Below, one piece after another: positions 30,007 to 38,838 of a DNA stretch of 64,000 nt (position 1 is its first letter; every line of letters begins with the position of its first letter). The stretch is from positions 3,286,001-3,350,000 of the forward strand of contig OZ241745.1 in the NCBI GenBank assembly GCA_965201115.1, written 5' to 3'. The notes beneath the pieces were generated by a model that made no database searches, was not told the origin of the DNA, and worked only from the letters and a program-made list of their open reading frames with translations. Origin of the DNA: JANQOH01 sp965201115 (GTDB lineage Bacteria; Pseudomonadota; Alphaproteobacteria; UBA7887). A program made the position numbers and the translations under genes.

Positions 30007-30870
30007 TCAATTCCCTCGCCGCGCCCGGGAGAGCCAGCGGTGCATGCCCTCGATATTGAGCGCGCGCCAGGCGTCGTAGCCGCCCCATGCGCTGTAGGCG
30101 TCCATCCCGATTTCGTCCTTCAGCTCGTCGACCGATTTGCCGGCGCGCATGCCCGCCAGCACGAGTTCGGAGAGCCGCTCCACGTATTCGCGGTGCGGCG
30201 CGATGTCGGCGCGAGCGCCCACCTCGCCGTGGCCGGGGACCAGTATGTCGAAGTCCATGCGCTCCATCGTCTTGAGAGCCTCGATCCACTCGTCGATGAA
30301 ATTGTTGCGCATGTAGCGGAAGGGCAGGCGGTTCGCCGCCACGATATCGACCGCGAACAGGATGCGTTCTTCCGGGAACCGCATGACGATCAGGCTGTCG
30401 CCGTGGTTGCGCCCGAGATATTTCAGCTCCACCGTCTTGCCGCCGAGGGTCAGCGTCATCGCGTCGGCGAATGTGATATCCGGCACGGCGGTGGGGCGGT
30501 TTTCGGCGACGATGTGGCGTTTCGCGCGCTCGTGCGCCACCACGGTCGCGGTGTCGGCGAAGACCTCGCCGCCGGCGATATGGTCGGCATGGTCGTGGCT
30601 ATAGACGAGGTAGCGGATTTCTGCGCCGAAACGGGCGCGGATCTCGTCTTCCAGCCAGCGGGCCGCGTCGGCGTTTATCGGGTCGGTGGCGATAACGCCC
30701 TCCGGCGTCGCCATGAACACCGAGTAGTGGAAATCGTTCTGGAAGCGATAGACGTCGCCGGCGATATGCTCGATGGCGCGCGTGGGCGCGTCCTGCGCGC
30801 CGGCGGCGGGCGCGAGCGCCGCGGCGCCGAGGGCGAGCGCCGCGAACAGGCGCGGGGCGGAGCGGGTCAT
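30007..30870 (-). CDS. Secreted metallo-beta-lactamase-fold hydrolase
   Basis: The 287-residue protein has a signal peptide ending APAAGAQ and a metal-binding motif SHDHADH, followed later by NHGDS and VPGHGE, the usual two-metal set of this superfamily. The C-terminal part (AGKSVDELKDEIGMDAY, WRALNIEGMHRWL) is like that of quinoprotein-relay and SoxH-type members. The reaction cannot be given. Its ATG overlaps the stop of the upstream enolase-superfamily gene by four bases, so the two form one transcript. Confidence 0.82.
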   Translation of the reverse strand: MTRSAPRLFAALALGAAALAPAAGAQDAPTRAIEHIAGDVYRFQNDFHYSVFMATPEGVIATDPINADAARWLEDEIRARFGAEIRYLVYSHDHADHIAGGEVFADTATVVAHERAKRHIVAENRPTAVPDITFADAMTLTLGGKTVELKYLGRNHGDSLIVMRFPEERILFAVDIVAANRLPFRYMRNNFIDEWIEALKTMERMDFDILVPGHGEVGARADIAPHREYVERLSELVLAGMRAGKSVDELKDEIGMDAYSAWGGYDAWRALNIEGMHRWLSRARRGN

Positions 30871-32081
30871 GAGCGGTTTCCTCCGTGCCGCAGGTCGGGC
30901 CTCAGGCCGCGCCAGTTTCGGGGCGGGTGGGCGCGCACGGCCTCTTCGTTTATGTCGGCGCCCCAGCCCGGCGCGTCGGGGATAACGAGATAGCCGTTTT
31001 CGACGACCGGCGGGGCGGTCACCAGATCGTCCTTCCACGGCACGTCGTCGATGTCGATTTCCATGATGCGCACGTTGGGCAGGGCGGCGCAGAAATGCGC
31101 GCTCATCAGGGTCGAGAGATGGCCGTAGAAGTTATGCGGCGCCACGTTGATCTCGTAGGCTTCGGCCATGTGCGCGATCTTCACGCTCTCGGCGAGGCCG
31201 TTCCACGGCACGTCGACGATGGCCACGTCCATCGCATGGTTCTCGAAGAACGGGCGGAACTGGCGGCGGGTAAACAGCGATTCGCAGCTTGCGACGGGCG
31301 TTTGCAGGGCGTCGCGGATTTGCCGCAGCGCGGGCGCGTCGTAGCTGTCGATCTCGAACCACATCAGCCCGAGATCGTCGAGTGCGCGGCCCGTCTTCAG
31401 ATAGCCCTCGGTCCTGAAGTTGAAATTCAGGTCGAGGAGGATATCGACGCCGGGGCCGGCGCCGTCGCGCAGGGCGGCGAGCTGGTCGCGCAGCGCGCCG
31501 ATAACCCGCCCGGAGGGGTTGAGGTCCACCCCGTCGGAGAAGCCCGGCATGTAGAGCGCGGGCTCGGCGCCGTCGTCGAACAGGAATATGTTGGTCTTCA
31601 GGCCCGTGAAGCCGCGTTCCCGCACCTCGCGCCCGAGCGCAACGAGGCCGTCGAGCCCGGTCAGCGGCGCCACGCCCATCGCCTCGGCGCGGTGCAGGCG
31701 GTAGGTTCCGCAATGCGACCAGTACAGGCGCTGGCGTCGGCGCGTCGGCCCGCCGAACAGCGCATATACGGGGATGCCGAGCGCTTTCGCCTTGACGTCG
31801 AGCAGGGCGTTTTCGAGCGCCGCGATGGCTTGTTGGAGCATTCCGCCGGGCGCCTGGCGCGTGCGCGCATAGAGGCGCGCGACGATGAGCTCGATGGGCC
31901 GCGGATCGACGCCGATCAGCCCCTCGGCCAGCCCGTCGATGACCGCGGTAAGCCCGCGGCTGCCGTAGCTCTCATTGTATTCCGACCAGCCGACAATGCC
32001 GTCGTCGGTCGTCACCTTGAGGAAGGAAAACACCCTCCATCCGGCGTCGGCGTGCAACGCCTCGATCGCCGCAATCTTCAT
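30867..32081 (-). CDS. Mandelate racemase / enolase superfamily enzyme
   Basis: The 404-residue enzyme abstracts a proton alpha to a carboxylate, typically in sugar-acid dehydration. The superfamily positions are recognisable: a Lys in GFTGLKTNIF, metal-binding Asp in ILLDLNFNF, Glu in MWFEIDSYD and Glu in VASCESLFT, and the His in NVAPHNFYGHLS. The second Lys of the usual KxK is Asn here, so it should be a dehydratase or lactonase type rather than a racemase. The frame stays open far upstream, but homology starts at the ATG giving MKIAAIEALHAD. It is coupled with the downstream MBL-fold gene. Confidence 0.83.
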   Translation of the reverse strand: MKIAAIEALHADAGWRVFSFLKVTTDDGIVGWSEYNESYGSRGLTAVIDGLAEGLIGVDPRPIELIVARLYARTRQAPGGMLQQAIAALENALLDVKAKALGIPVYALFGGPTRRRQRLYWSHCGTYRLHRAEAMGVAPLTGLDGLVALGREVRERGFTGLKTNIFLFDDGAEPALYMPGFSDGVDLNPSGRVIGALRDQLAALRDGAGPGVDILLDLNFNFRTEGYLKTGRALDDLGLMWFEIDSYDAPALRQIRDALQTPVASCESLFTRRQFRPFFENHAMDVAIVDVPWNGLAESVKIAHMAEAYEINVAPHNFYGHLSTLMSAHFCAALPNVRIMEIDIDDVPWKDDLVTAPPVVENGYLVIPDAPGWGADINEEAVRAHPPRNWRGLRPDLRHGGNRS

Positions 32082-32324
32082 GCCGCGCTCCCCCGCGTCG
32101 TTATCGGCAAGCTGCGTCATTACAACCCGCGTTCGCGCGGCTTGGCAAGGGCGCGCGCGGCGCGGCTTGACGCGGCGGCGCCGGGCGCGCATTCGCTTGC
32201 CGCGCTCCGCGGCGGGCGGCGGCAAGGGAGGCATGTCATATCGACCGGCGAACACGACGGCGCGGCCGGTTCCGGGAGCGCGCCCGAGCCCGGCGGCCCG
32301 GTATCCGATGCGCGTTCCGCGGTC
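32082..32324. other. Divergent intergenic region
   Basis: This region separates the enolase-superfamily gene from the membrane-protein gene. It carries no clear promoter. The membrane-protein frame remains open through part of it (ISTGEHDGAAGSGSAPEPGG), without a good start codon or ribosome-binding site. Confidence 0.35.
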
Positions 32325-33188
32325 ATGCTGGCCGCGGCCGCCGGGCATCTGTTCGTGCTCGGCGTGCTGCTTCCGCATCCCGGTTTTTCCGTCGAGGCCG
32401 GCGCGCGGATCATGGCCATGCACGAACTTGCGTGGGCGTTCGGGGCCTTGTGGGCGGCGATCGCTCTCGAGGCGCTGTGGGCGCTGCGGAAGGGAAGGGC
32501 GGCGGCGCCGGGCGCGGCGCGGCGCGCGCTTCTCGTCTGCCTGATCCCGCCGTGCCGCGTTTCGGTCTGCCCCGAGGCCCCGGACACGATGGTGTGGATT
32601 CCGGGCCGCGGCTGGCGGCGGCGGAGCGACGCGCTGTTCGACGAGCTGGAGCGGCGCGCCGCGTTGCCCATGCTGTGGGCGGCGTTGCTCGTGATTCCCG
32701 TGGTGACGGTGGAGTTCCTGCTCCACGACCACGCGGCGGAGTATCCGCGCCTTGCGCTCGGCCTGCATTTCGTCAATGCGCTGATATGGTTCTGCTTTGC
32801 ACTGGAATTCGCAGCCATGCTGCCGCTCGCGCGGCGCAGGAAGCAGTACTGCGCGCGGCACTGGCTGAGCATCGTGATCATCCTGTTGCCGGGGCTGGGG
32901 TTTCTGCGCGCGCTGCGGCTGTTTTCGACGCTCGGCGCGGCGGGCTCGGTCCAGTTCCTGCGCGCGTGGCGTTTTCGCGTTTTGATGGCGCGCGCACTCC
33001 GCGTGGCCCTGTTTTTCAACATCGCCGAACGCTTCATGCGCTTGAGGCCGGAGACCTTCCTGCCCGTTCTGCGCCAGCGCAGGGAGAGGAAGGCGGACGA
33101 GCTGCGAAGGCTCGACGAGGAAATCCGCCTCATGGAGGAGCGCTTGGCGCGCCGGCGCGAGCGGGATTCCCCGCGGGAAACGCCGTAG
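32325..33188 (+). CDS. Voltage-sensor-like membrane protein with C-terminal coiled coil
   Basis: The 287-residue protein has two N-terminal hydrophobic helices and a Cys-containing cytoplasmic stretch (LIPPCRVSVCPEAPDTMVW). Four further segments resemble a voltage-sensor domain: PMLWAALLVIPVVTVEFLL, ALIWFCFALEFAAML, HWLSIVIILLPGLGFLRALR, and an Arg-rich fourth helix FLRAWRFRVLMARALRVALF. A charged coiled coil follows directly (RKADELRRLDEEIRLMEERL), with no pore loop or S5-S6. The usual S3 Asp is Ser. The start is uncertain: the ATG at 32325 lacks a strong ribosome-binding site. Confidence 0.55.
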   Translation: MLAAAAGHLFVLGVLLPHPGFSVEAGARIMAMHELAWAFGALWAAIALEALWALRKGRAAAPGAARRALLVCLIPPCRVSVCPEAPDTMVWIPGRGWRRRSDALFDELERRAALPMLWAALLVIPVVTVEFLLHDHAAEYPRLALGLHFVNALIWFCFALEFAAMLPLARRRKQYCARHWLSIVIILLPGLGFLRALRLFSTLGAAGSVQFLRAWRFRVLMARALRVALFFNIAERFMRLRPETFLPVLRQRRERKADELRRLDEEIRLMEERLARRRERDSPRETP

Positions 33189-33507
33189 GCGTTGCGGGGG
33201 TCCGCGGAACCTTGCGGGGCTCGCGTCCGGCCGACCCCGGCGCTTGCCGGGCCGAGCATGGCGGCGCGGCGTGGCGGCGCGAGGCGGGAGCGGCTTTCGC
33301 ATGATCGGAATCGATATACTGTTGTGTATCGAAAATTGGTTTGGATATGTGGATGCATATCGAAATACGGCGCATGTCGTTTGCGGCGGATTCGAGCGGG
33401 ACGCTCGCGCCGCCGTCGGCGCGCGGAGGGAATGGGGGGCGCCGGCATGCCGGCCTGGAGGCCGGCGCACCCGGATTCAGGAGCGCCAGCGGGCGATTCT
33501 ACCGGCG
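33189..33507. other. Convergent intergenic region with AT-rich island
   Basis: This 319-bp gap lies between convergent genes. An AT-rich stretch at about 33305-33385 stands out against the GC-rich surroundings. It contains an imperfect palindrome CGATATAC-TGTT-GTGTATCG and two copies of TATCGAAAAT/TATCGAAATA. Further on are CCGGCATGCCGG and CCGGCCTGGAGGCCGG hairpins, which could end transcription. No gene was found. Confidence 0.45.
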
Positions 33508-33915
33508 CTACAACGAATCGGCTTGCGCTCTTTCTCCGATTATCCGGATCAGCGTGTCGAGATCCTCGCGCATTGCATCCAGATCTTCCCGCATTGTATC
33601 GATATCCTCCCGCATCTCCCTGATGTTTTTCGCGTTTTCAATGGCCATTGTTCGGGCTTCGGCGGACTGATCGTAAATCAGGGAGGCCGCCGTCATGCCG
33701 CCGCTGAAGCGGTCCGCGCCGAAGGCGAACAGGGCTATCATGGCGGCGATCAGTGTGAGTATCGTCGTAATCGCCGTTGTAACGACGAGTTTTCTCAGCT
33801 CATCGATGGTGGGGGCCCGCTCCAGCCTGGCCAGGATTTCGGCGAAACGCGCGTCGTTTTGCGCCCGCGTGGCCTCGGTTTTCGCGTCGATGTAGTGCTG
33901 CGTCCCGGGATCCAT
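33508..33915 (-). CDS. Membrane-anchored coiled-coil protein with heptad repeats
   Basis: The 135-residue protein has an N-terminal helix (DAKTEATRAQNDARFAEIL), one or two hydrophobic stretches (ITTILTLIAAMIALFAFG) and a C-terminal coiled coil built of seven-residue repeats of the type MREDIDT/MREDLDA. Function is unknown. The ATG at 33915 (MDPGTQHYID) matches the start of the ordered part; the frame upstream is Pro/Arg-rich noise lying over direct repeats. Confidence 0.55.
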   Translation of the reverse strand: MDPGTQHYIDAKTEATRAQNDARFAEILARLERAPTIDELRKLVVTTAITTILTLIAAMIALFAFGADRFSGGMTAASLIYDQSAEARTMAIENAKNIREMREDIDTMREDLDAMREDLDTLIRIIGERAQADSL

Positions 33916-33996
33916 TCGGGGTTCTCCCTCGCTGCCGGCCGGCGGAGCCGGGGCGCGAGCGTACAACGGATGCGGGGCGCGCGCAAACGCGCGGGC

Positions 33997-34086
33997 GCGG
34001 GGTTGCGGGCGCGGGGGAGGGGGGTCAACCGGCAAAGGCGCAACACCAGCAACGCCGCGGGGTTGCGGGCGCGGGGGAGGGGGGGT
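33997..34086. repeat. Two direct repeats, 60-bp period
   Basis: Two nearly identical 29-bp copies of GCGGGGTTGCGGGCGCGGGG and a GAGGGGG extension start at 33997 and 34057. They lie in the divergent region between the coiled-coil gene and mltB. Confidence 0.8.
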
Positions 34087-34142
34087 AGGTTGGCGTTCGT
34101 TATCCGCCGGGCGGGGCGCGGCGGGCAATCGGAGGGGCGCTC

Positions 34143-35138
34143 ATGCGGCGCGGCGCGTTTTCATTTCGCTTTGCCTTGCGGCTTGCGGCCGGGGCGGCGG
34201 GGGTTTTGTTCGCGCAAGCCGGCGCGGCGCAGGAGCCGCCGCCGTTCGGCGAGTGGCTGGCGGAGCTGCGCGCCGAGGCCGCGGCGGCGGGGATTTCGGA
34301 CGCGGTTCTCGACACGGCGCTGCAAGGCGCGGCGCCGCTGCCGCGCGTCATCGAGCTCGACCGGCGCCAGCCCGAAGGCGTGCTCTCGGCGGCGGAATAT
34401 CTGCGGCGCGTGGTTCCGGCGCAACGGGCGGAGACGGCGCGGGCGCGCCTGGCGACACATCGCGCGCTTCTCGACGAGGTGGCGGCGCGCTACGGCGTGC
34501 AGCCGCGCTTTATCGTCGCCCTGTGGGGGATCGAAACCGATTTCGGGCGCCGCATGGGGACGTTTAACGTCATCGCCGCGTTGGCGACGCTGGCCCATGA
34601 TACGCGCCGTTCGGCGTTCTTCCGCGCCGAGCTCCTGGCCGCCTTGCGCATTCTCGAGGACGGGCATATCGCGCCGGGCGCGATGCTCGGCTCGTGGGCG
34701 GGCGCGATGGGCCAATGCCAGTTCATGCCGACCAGTTTCACGTCGTACGCGGTGGATTACGACGGCGACGGGCGCCGCGACATATGGGGGACCCTGCCGG
34801 ACGTATTCGCCTCGATCGCCAACTATCTCGCCAATGCGGGATGGCGCGGCGATCAGACGTGGGGCAGGGGGGTACTGCTGCCCGACGGTTTCGACGACAG
34901 CCTGATCGGGCGGAAAACGATCGAGCCGATCGGCGCGTGGCAGGCGCTGGGCGTCCGGCGGCTCGACGGGAGCGATCTGCCGACGCGGCAATTGCCCGCC
35001 TCGATCCTGCGCCCCGACGGCCCCGGCGCCGCCGCCTACATGGTCTACGGAAATTTCCGCGCCGCGCGGCGGTGGAATCCGTCGGACAAGTTCGCGCTGG
35101 CGGTCGGGTTGCTTGCCGATCGGATAGGCGCGCCCTAA
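34143..35138 (+). CDS. Lytic murein transglycosylase (MltB family)
   Basis: The 331-residue periplasmic enzyme cleaves the glycan strands of peptidoglycan, leaving 1,6-anhydro ends. A signal peptide (ending AQAGAAQE) is followed by the SLT-like fold with the catalytic Glu in ALWGIETDFGRRMG and conserved SWAGAMGQCQFMPTSF. The C-terminal segment GVRRLDGSDLPTRQLPASIL is typical of the family. It begins a run of cell-envelope and replication genes in the same direction. Confidence 0.9.
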   Translation: MRRGAFSFRFALRLAAGAAGVLFAQAGAAQEPPPFGEWLAELRAEAAAAGISDAVLDTALQGAAPLPRVIELDRRQPEGVLSAAEYLRRVVPAQRAETARARLATHRALLDEVAARYGVQPRFIVALWGIETDFGRRMGTFNVIAALATLAHDTRRSAFFRAELLAALRILEDGHIAPGAMLGSWAGAMGQCQFMPTSFTSYAVDYDGDGRRDIWGTLPDVFASIANYLANAGWRGDQTWGRGVLLPDGFDDSLIGRKTIEPIGAWQALGVRRLDGSDLPTRQLPASILRPDGPGAAAYMVYGNFRAARRWNPSDKFALAVGLLADRIGAP

Positions 35139-35148
35139 TTGGCGGGCA

Positions 35149-35898
35149 ATGAACAAGCTCATCCTCATGATCGCTGCGGCGGCGGTCGGCCTCGGGGCAT
35201 GCTCGACCGGCGTGAGCCCGTCCGCGGCGTTTTCATCCGGTTCGGGCTCCGGATCCGGCTACAAGGTCGGCAAGCCCTACACCATTCGCGGCGTCACCTA
35301 TGTGCCGCGGGTCGATCCCGATTACGACGAAACGGGCGTCGCCTCGTGGTACGGCCCGGGCTTCCACGGCAAGCTCACGGCGAGCGGCGGCACCTACGAT
35401 CAGGACGCGCTCACCGCGGCCCACAAGACCCTGCCGATGCCCACGCGGGTGCGCGTGACGAATCTGGAAAACGGCAAGAGCGTCGTTCTCACGGTGAACG
35501 ACCGCGGGCCGTTCGTCGGCGACCGCATTATCGACGTCTCGCGCCGCGGGGCGCGGGAGCTCGGCTTTTTGCGCCAGGGCACGGCGCGGGTGCGCGTGAC
35601 GGCGCTCGACAGCCCGGCTTTCGCCGATGCGCGCCGCGGCAACGCCAATGCCGGCGGGGGCGGGCAGGGGCGCCTGTATGTACAGGCGGGGTCGTTCGCG
35701 AATTCGAACAACGCGCACCGGCTGCAGGCGCGGCTTCTGTCGTTCGGCTCGTTCGGCGTCGAGCGGGCGCGGACATCCGCCGGCGTGCTGCATCGCGTGC
35801 GCGCCGGGCCGCTGCCCTCGCGCGCGCGGGCGCAGGCGCTGATTTCCGATCTGCGCGCCGCGGGCTTCCAAGGCGCGCGGATGATAGTGAGCGACTGA
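35149..35898 (+). CDS. rlpA: RlpA septal-ring lipoprotein with SPOR domain
   Basis: The 249-residue lipoprotein (lipobox LGAC) has a double-psi beta-barrel domain (GVASWYGPGFHGKLTASGG, VNDRGPFVGDRIIDVS) that in other bacteria cleaves naked glycan strands. A C-terminal SPOR domain (GRLYVQAGSFANSNNAHRLQ) targets division septa by binding denuded peptidoglycan. It follows the transglycosylase gene by ten bases and precedes the carboxypeptidase gene; the three act on the same polymer. Confidence 0.93.
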   Translation: MNKLILMIAAAAVGLGACSTGVSPSAAFSSGSGSGSGYKVGKPYTIRGVTYVPRVDPDYDETGVASWYGPGFHGKLTASGGTYDQDALTAAHKTLPMPTRVRVTNLENGKSVVLTVNDRGPFVGDRIIDVSRRGARELGFLRQGTARVRVTALDSPAFADARRGNANAGGGGQGRLYVQAGSFANSNNAHRLQARLLSFGSFGVERARTSAGVLHRVRAGPLPSRARAQALISDLRAAGFQGARMIVSD

Positions 35899-35925
35899 GC
35901 TTCCGGTCTCAAGGAGCGCGCCTCG

Positions 35926-37062
35926 ATGCGGTATTTCCGGCGCTTGGCGGTTTGGGCCGCGGGCCTCGTCATAGCCCCCGCCGCGGCGGGGGCTTTCGAC
36001 ACGGCGGCGCGCGACGCGATACTGGTGGATTTCGACACCGGGACGGTCTTGCTCGATCGCGAGGCCGACCGGCCCGCTCCGCCGGCCTCCATGAGCAAGC
36101 TGATGACCGTCTATATGGTCTTCGAGCGGCTTCGCGAGGGAACGCTGGCGCTCGACGACACGATCCCGGTCAGCGAAAAGGCGTGGCGCACGGGCGGGTC
36201 GAGAATGTTCATCGAGGTCGATACCCGGGTATCGGTCGAGGACCTGTTGCGCGGGATTATCGTGCAGTCGGGCAACGACGCCTGCGTCGCTATCGCCGAG
36301 GCGCTGTCGGGGAGCGAGCAGGCGTTCGCCGACGCGATGAACGCGCGGGCGCGGGAGATCGGCCTGCGCGACAGCCATTTTACCAACGCCAGCGGCCTGC
36401 CGGACCCCGACCATGCGATGTCGGCGCGCGACTTGGCGCATCTGACCGCGGTCATCGTGCGGGAGTTCCCCGAATACTTTCACTATTTCGCGGAAACGGA
36501 CTTTACGTGGAACGATATCCGGCAGAACAACCGCAACCCGCTGCTGTATCGCGAGATCGGCGCCGACGGGATGAAGACGGGCTACACCGAGGCGGCCGGC
36601 TACAGCCTGACGGGAACGGCCGTACAGAACGGGCGCAGGCTTATCGTCGTGGTCGGCGGGCTCGAATCGCCGCGCCAGCGCGCCGACGAAGCCACGCGCA
36701 TTCTCGGCTGGGGCTTTCGGGAAACCCGCAACTACACGCTTTTCGAGGCGGGCGAGGAGGTCGAGACCGCCGCGGTGTGGCTCGGCAAGGCGCCCGCCGT
36801 GCCGCTGGTTCTGGACGAGGACCTGACGATTACGCTGTCGCGCGAGGCGCGCAAGGGCCTCAAGGTCGCGGCGGTCATGGACTCGCCCGCGCCCGCGCCC
36901 ATCGCCGCCGGCGCCGAGCTCGCGGTGCTCAGGGTTACGGCGCCGGGCATCCCCGGCGTCGAGGTTCCGCTGAAGGCGGGCGCCGATGTCGAGCGCTCGG
37001 GGCTGCCGGCGCGCCTGTGGGCGGCACTGACCCACATGCTCTTCGGCCCGTCCGCGCCGTAG
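35926..37062 (+). CDS. dacA: D-alanyl-D-alanine carboxypeptidase (DacA-type PBP)
   Basis: The 378-residue penicillin-binding protein removes the terminal D-Ala of peptidoglycan stem peptides. The three active-site motifs are present: SMSK (SxxK, acylated Ser), SGN (QSGNDACVA) and KTG (GMKTGYTEAAGY). A signal peptide ends at PAAAGAF, and the C-terminal beta domain (EVPLKAGADVERSGL) and weak amphipathic tail are as in PBP5/6. AAGGAG precedes the ATG. Confidence 0.92.
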   Translation: MRYFRRLAVWAAGLVIAPAAAGAFDTAARDAILVDFDTGTVLLDREADRPAPPASMSKLMTVYMVFERLREGTLALDDTIPVSEKAWRTGGSRMFIEVDTRVSVEDLLRGIIVQSGNDACVAIAEALSGSEQAFADAMNARAREIGLRDSHFTNASGLPDPDHAMSARDLAHLTAVIVREFPEYFHYFAETDFTWNDIRQNNRNPLLYREIGADGMKTGYTEAAGYSLTGTAVQNGRRLIVVVGGLESPRQRADEATRILGWGFRETRNYTLFEAGEEVETAAVWLGKAPAVPLVLDEDLTITLSREARKGLKVAAVMDSPAPAPIAAGAELAVLRVTAPGIPGVEVPLKAGADVERSGLPARLWAALTHMLFGPSAP

Positions 37063-37068
37063 CCGGAG

Positions 37069-37737
37069 ATGGCGCGCGGGCGGCTGATCGCCCTGGAAGG
37101 CGGAGACGGCGCGGGCAAGACGACGCAGGCCGCGCGCCTGGCCGACTGGCTCCGCGCCCGCGGCGTTTCGGTTGTCGCCACGCGCGAGCCCGGCGGAACG
37201 CCGGCGGCGGAAGCGGTGCGCGATCTCTTGCTGGATCGGCCGGCCGGGATGGCGGACGGGCGGGGCGGGGTTTTCGAGGACGCGGTTTTCGAGGCGCTGC
37301 TCCATTGCGCGGCGCGGCGCTCGCATATGCTACAGCGTATCGAGCCGGCGCTGGCGCGCGGCGCATGGGTGGTGAGCGACCGCTTCGCCGATTCGACCAT
37401 GGCGTATCAGGGCTATGCGATGGGGCTCGGGCGCGCGGCGGTGGAAGCGCTCGATCATCTGACGCTGGATGGATTGCGGCCCGATCTGACGCTGGTTCTC
37501 GACATCCCGGTCGGTGTGGGCCTTGCGCGCGCGCGCCGGGGTTCGCTTTTTGCCGGGGCGGATCGTTACGAGCGCCGGGGCGGCGCGTTTCACGAGGCGA
37601 TTCGCGAGGCGTTCCGCGACATCGCGCGCCGCGAGCCCGAACGCTGCGCGCGCATCGACGCCGGCGGGAGCGCGGACGCGGTCGCCGGCGCCATTGCGCG
37701 CGCGGTGGCCGCGAAGTTCGCGCTTGAACCGGCATGA
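37069..37737 (+). CDS. tmk: Thymidylate kinase
   Basis: It phosphorylates dTMP to dTDP for DNA synthesis. The 222-residue protein has the P-loop EGGDGAGKTTQ, the TREPGGT substrate motif and DRFADSTMAYQG. The LID-type Arg-containing region is RGSLFAGADRYERR. It starts six bases after dacA and overlaps holB by four bases; tmk-holB coupling is usual. Confidence 0.95.
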   Translation: MARGRLIALEGGDGAGKTTQAARLADWLRARGVSVVATREPGGTPAAEAVRDLLLDRPAGMADGRGGVFEDAVFEALLHCAARRSHMLQRIEPALARGAWVVSDRFADSTMAYQGYAMGLGRAAVEALDHLTLDGLRPDLTLVLDIPVGVGLARARRGSLFAGADRYERRGGAFHEAIREAFRDIARREPERCARIDAGGSADAVAGAIARAVAAKFALEPA

Positions 37738-38813
37738 GCGACACGCCGCCGCCGCGCGCGAATCCGCATCTGGTTGGCCACGCGGCGGCGGAGGCGGCGC
37801 TGGCGCGCGCGTTTGCGAGCGGCAAATTGTCTCATGCGTGGCTGATCTCGGGGCCGCGCGGCGTCGGCAAGGCGACGCTCGCCTACCGCTTCGCGCGCCA
37901 CGTGCTGGCGCGGGGCGGGCCGGGGCCCCCGCGGCCGCCGGAGGGGGAGGGGCTGTACCTCGATCCCGCCCACCCCGTCTTCCGCCGGGTGGCGTCGGGC
38001 GGCCACGCCGATCTCGCGACCGTCGAGCGCACGGCGGACCCGCGCCGCAACGCCGACCGCGTGCGCGCCTGGGTCGTTGTCGAGGATGCGCGGCGGCTGC
38101 GCGATTTTTTGGCGCTCGCGCCGGCCGAGGGCGGGTGGCGCGTCGCCGTTATCGACGCCGCCGACGAGATGAACCGCAACGCCGCCAACGCGGTGCTGAA
38201 GATCGTCGAGGAGCCGCCGGCGCGGGCGCTGCTGCTTCTGACGGCGCATGTTCCGGGCCGCGTTCCGGCGACCTTGCGCAGCCGCTGCCGGCGGCTCGCG
38301 CTGTCGCCGCTCGCGGAGCCGGATGTCGCGGCGTTTTTGGCGGCCGCGCGCCCGGATCTCGATGCGGCGGACCGCGCGGCGCTGGCGGCGCTGGCCGATG
38401 GCGCGCCGGGCGCCGCGCTTGCCCTGGCGGAGAACGACGGCCTTGGCATCTACCGCGAGCTGGCGCGTCTGATCGCCGCGGCGCCGGACATCGACGCGCT
38501 GGCGGTCCACGCTTTCGCCGACCGGCTGGCGCGGCGCGGGGCGGAGCCGTCGTTCCGCATCGCCATGCGCCTGCTGGCGCGCCGGTTTGCGCGGCTGGCC
38601 GCGGCGGGCGCGCGCGGCCGCGCGCCGGCCGGGCCGTTTCCCGAGGAAGAAGCCTCGGCGCGGCGCCTGCTCGCCGCCGCCGGCCTTGAACGATGGGCGG
38701 CGTTGTGGGAAAAAACGCAGGACCTCGCCGGCAGGGCCGATCTGGTCAATCTCGATCGAAAACAGGTTGTGCTCAGCCTGTTCATGTCTCTGGAAGCGGC
38801 GGCTCGCGCGTAA
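37734..38813 (+). CDS. holB: DNA polymerase III subunit delta'
   Basis: This is a clamp-loader subunit. The 359-residue protein has a P-loop-like GPRGVGKATLA and the delta'-type sensor segment EMNRNAANAVLKIVEEPP, followed by RSRCRRLALSPL with the SRC motif. The collar domain follows. It is coupled to tmk (ATGA) and followed by metG. Confidence 0.92.
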   Translation: MSDTPPPRANPHLVGHAAAEAALARAFASGKLSHAWLISGPRGVGKATLAYRFARHVLARGGPGPPRPPEGEGLYLDPAHPVFRRVASGGHADLATVERTADPRRNADRVRAWVVVEDARRLRDFLALAPAEGGWRVAVIDAADEMNRNAANAVLKIVEEPPARALLLLTAHVPGRVPATLRSRCRRLALSPLAEPDVAAFLAAARPDLDAADRAALAALADGAPGAALALAENDGLGIYRELARLIAAAPDIDALAVHAFADRLARRGAEPSFRIAMRLLARRFARLAAAGARGRAPAGPFPEEEASARRLLAAAGLERWAALWEKTQDLAGRADLVNLDRKQVVLSLFMSLEAAARA

Positions 38814-38838
38814 GTCCGCGATGCGACGAGGAGCCGCC

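Noticed and set aside
32082..33470. Upstream extension of the enolase-superfamily frame
   Set aside because: It is Arg/Pro-rich and lies opposite the membrane-protein gene. The conserved start is at 32081.
38814..38838. SAM or T-box type riboswitch before metG
   Set aside because: Only 25 bases separate holB and metG, too few for either element.
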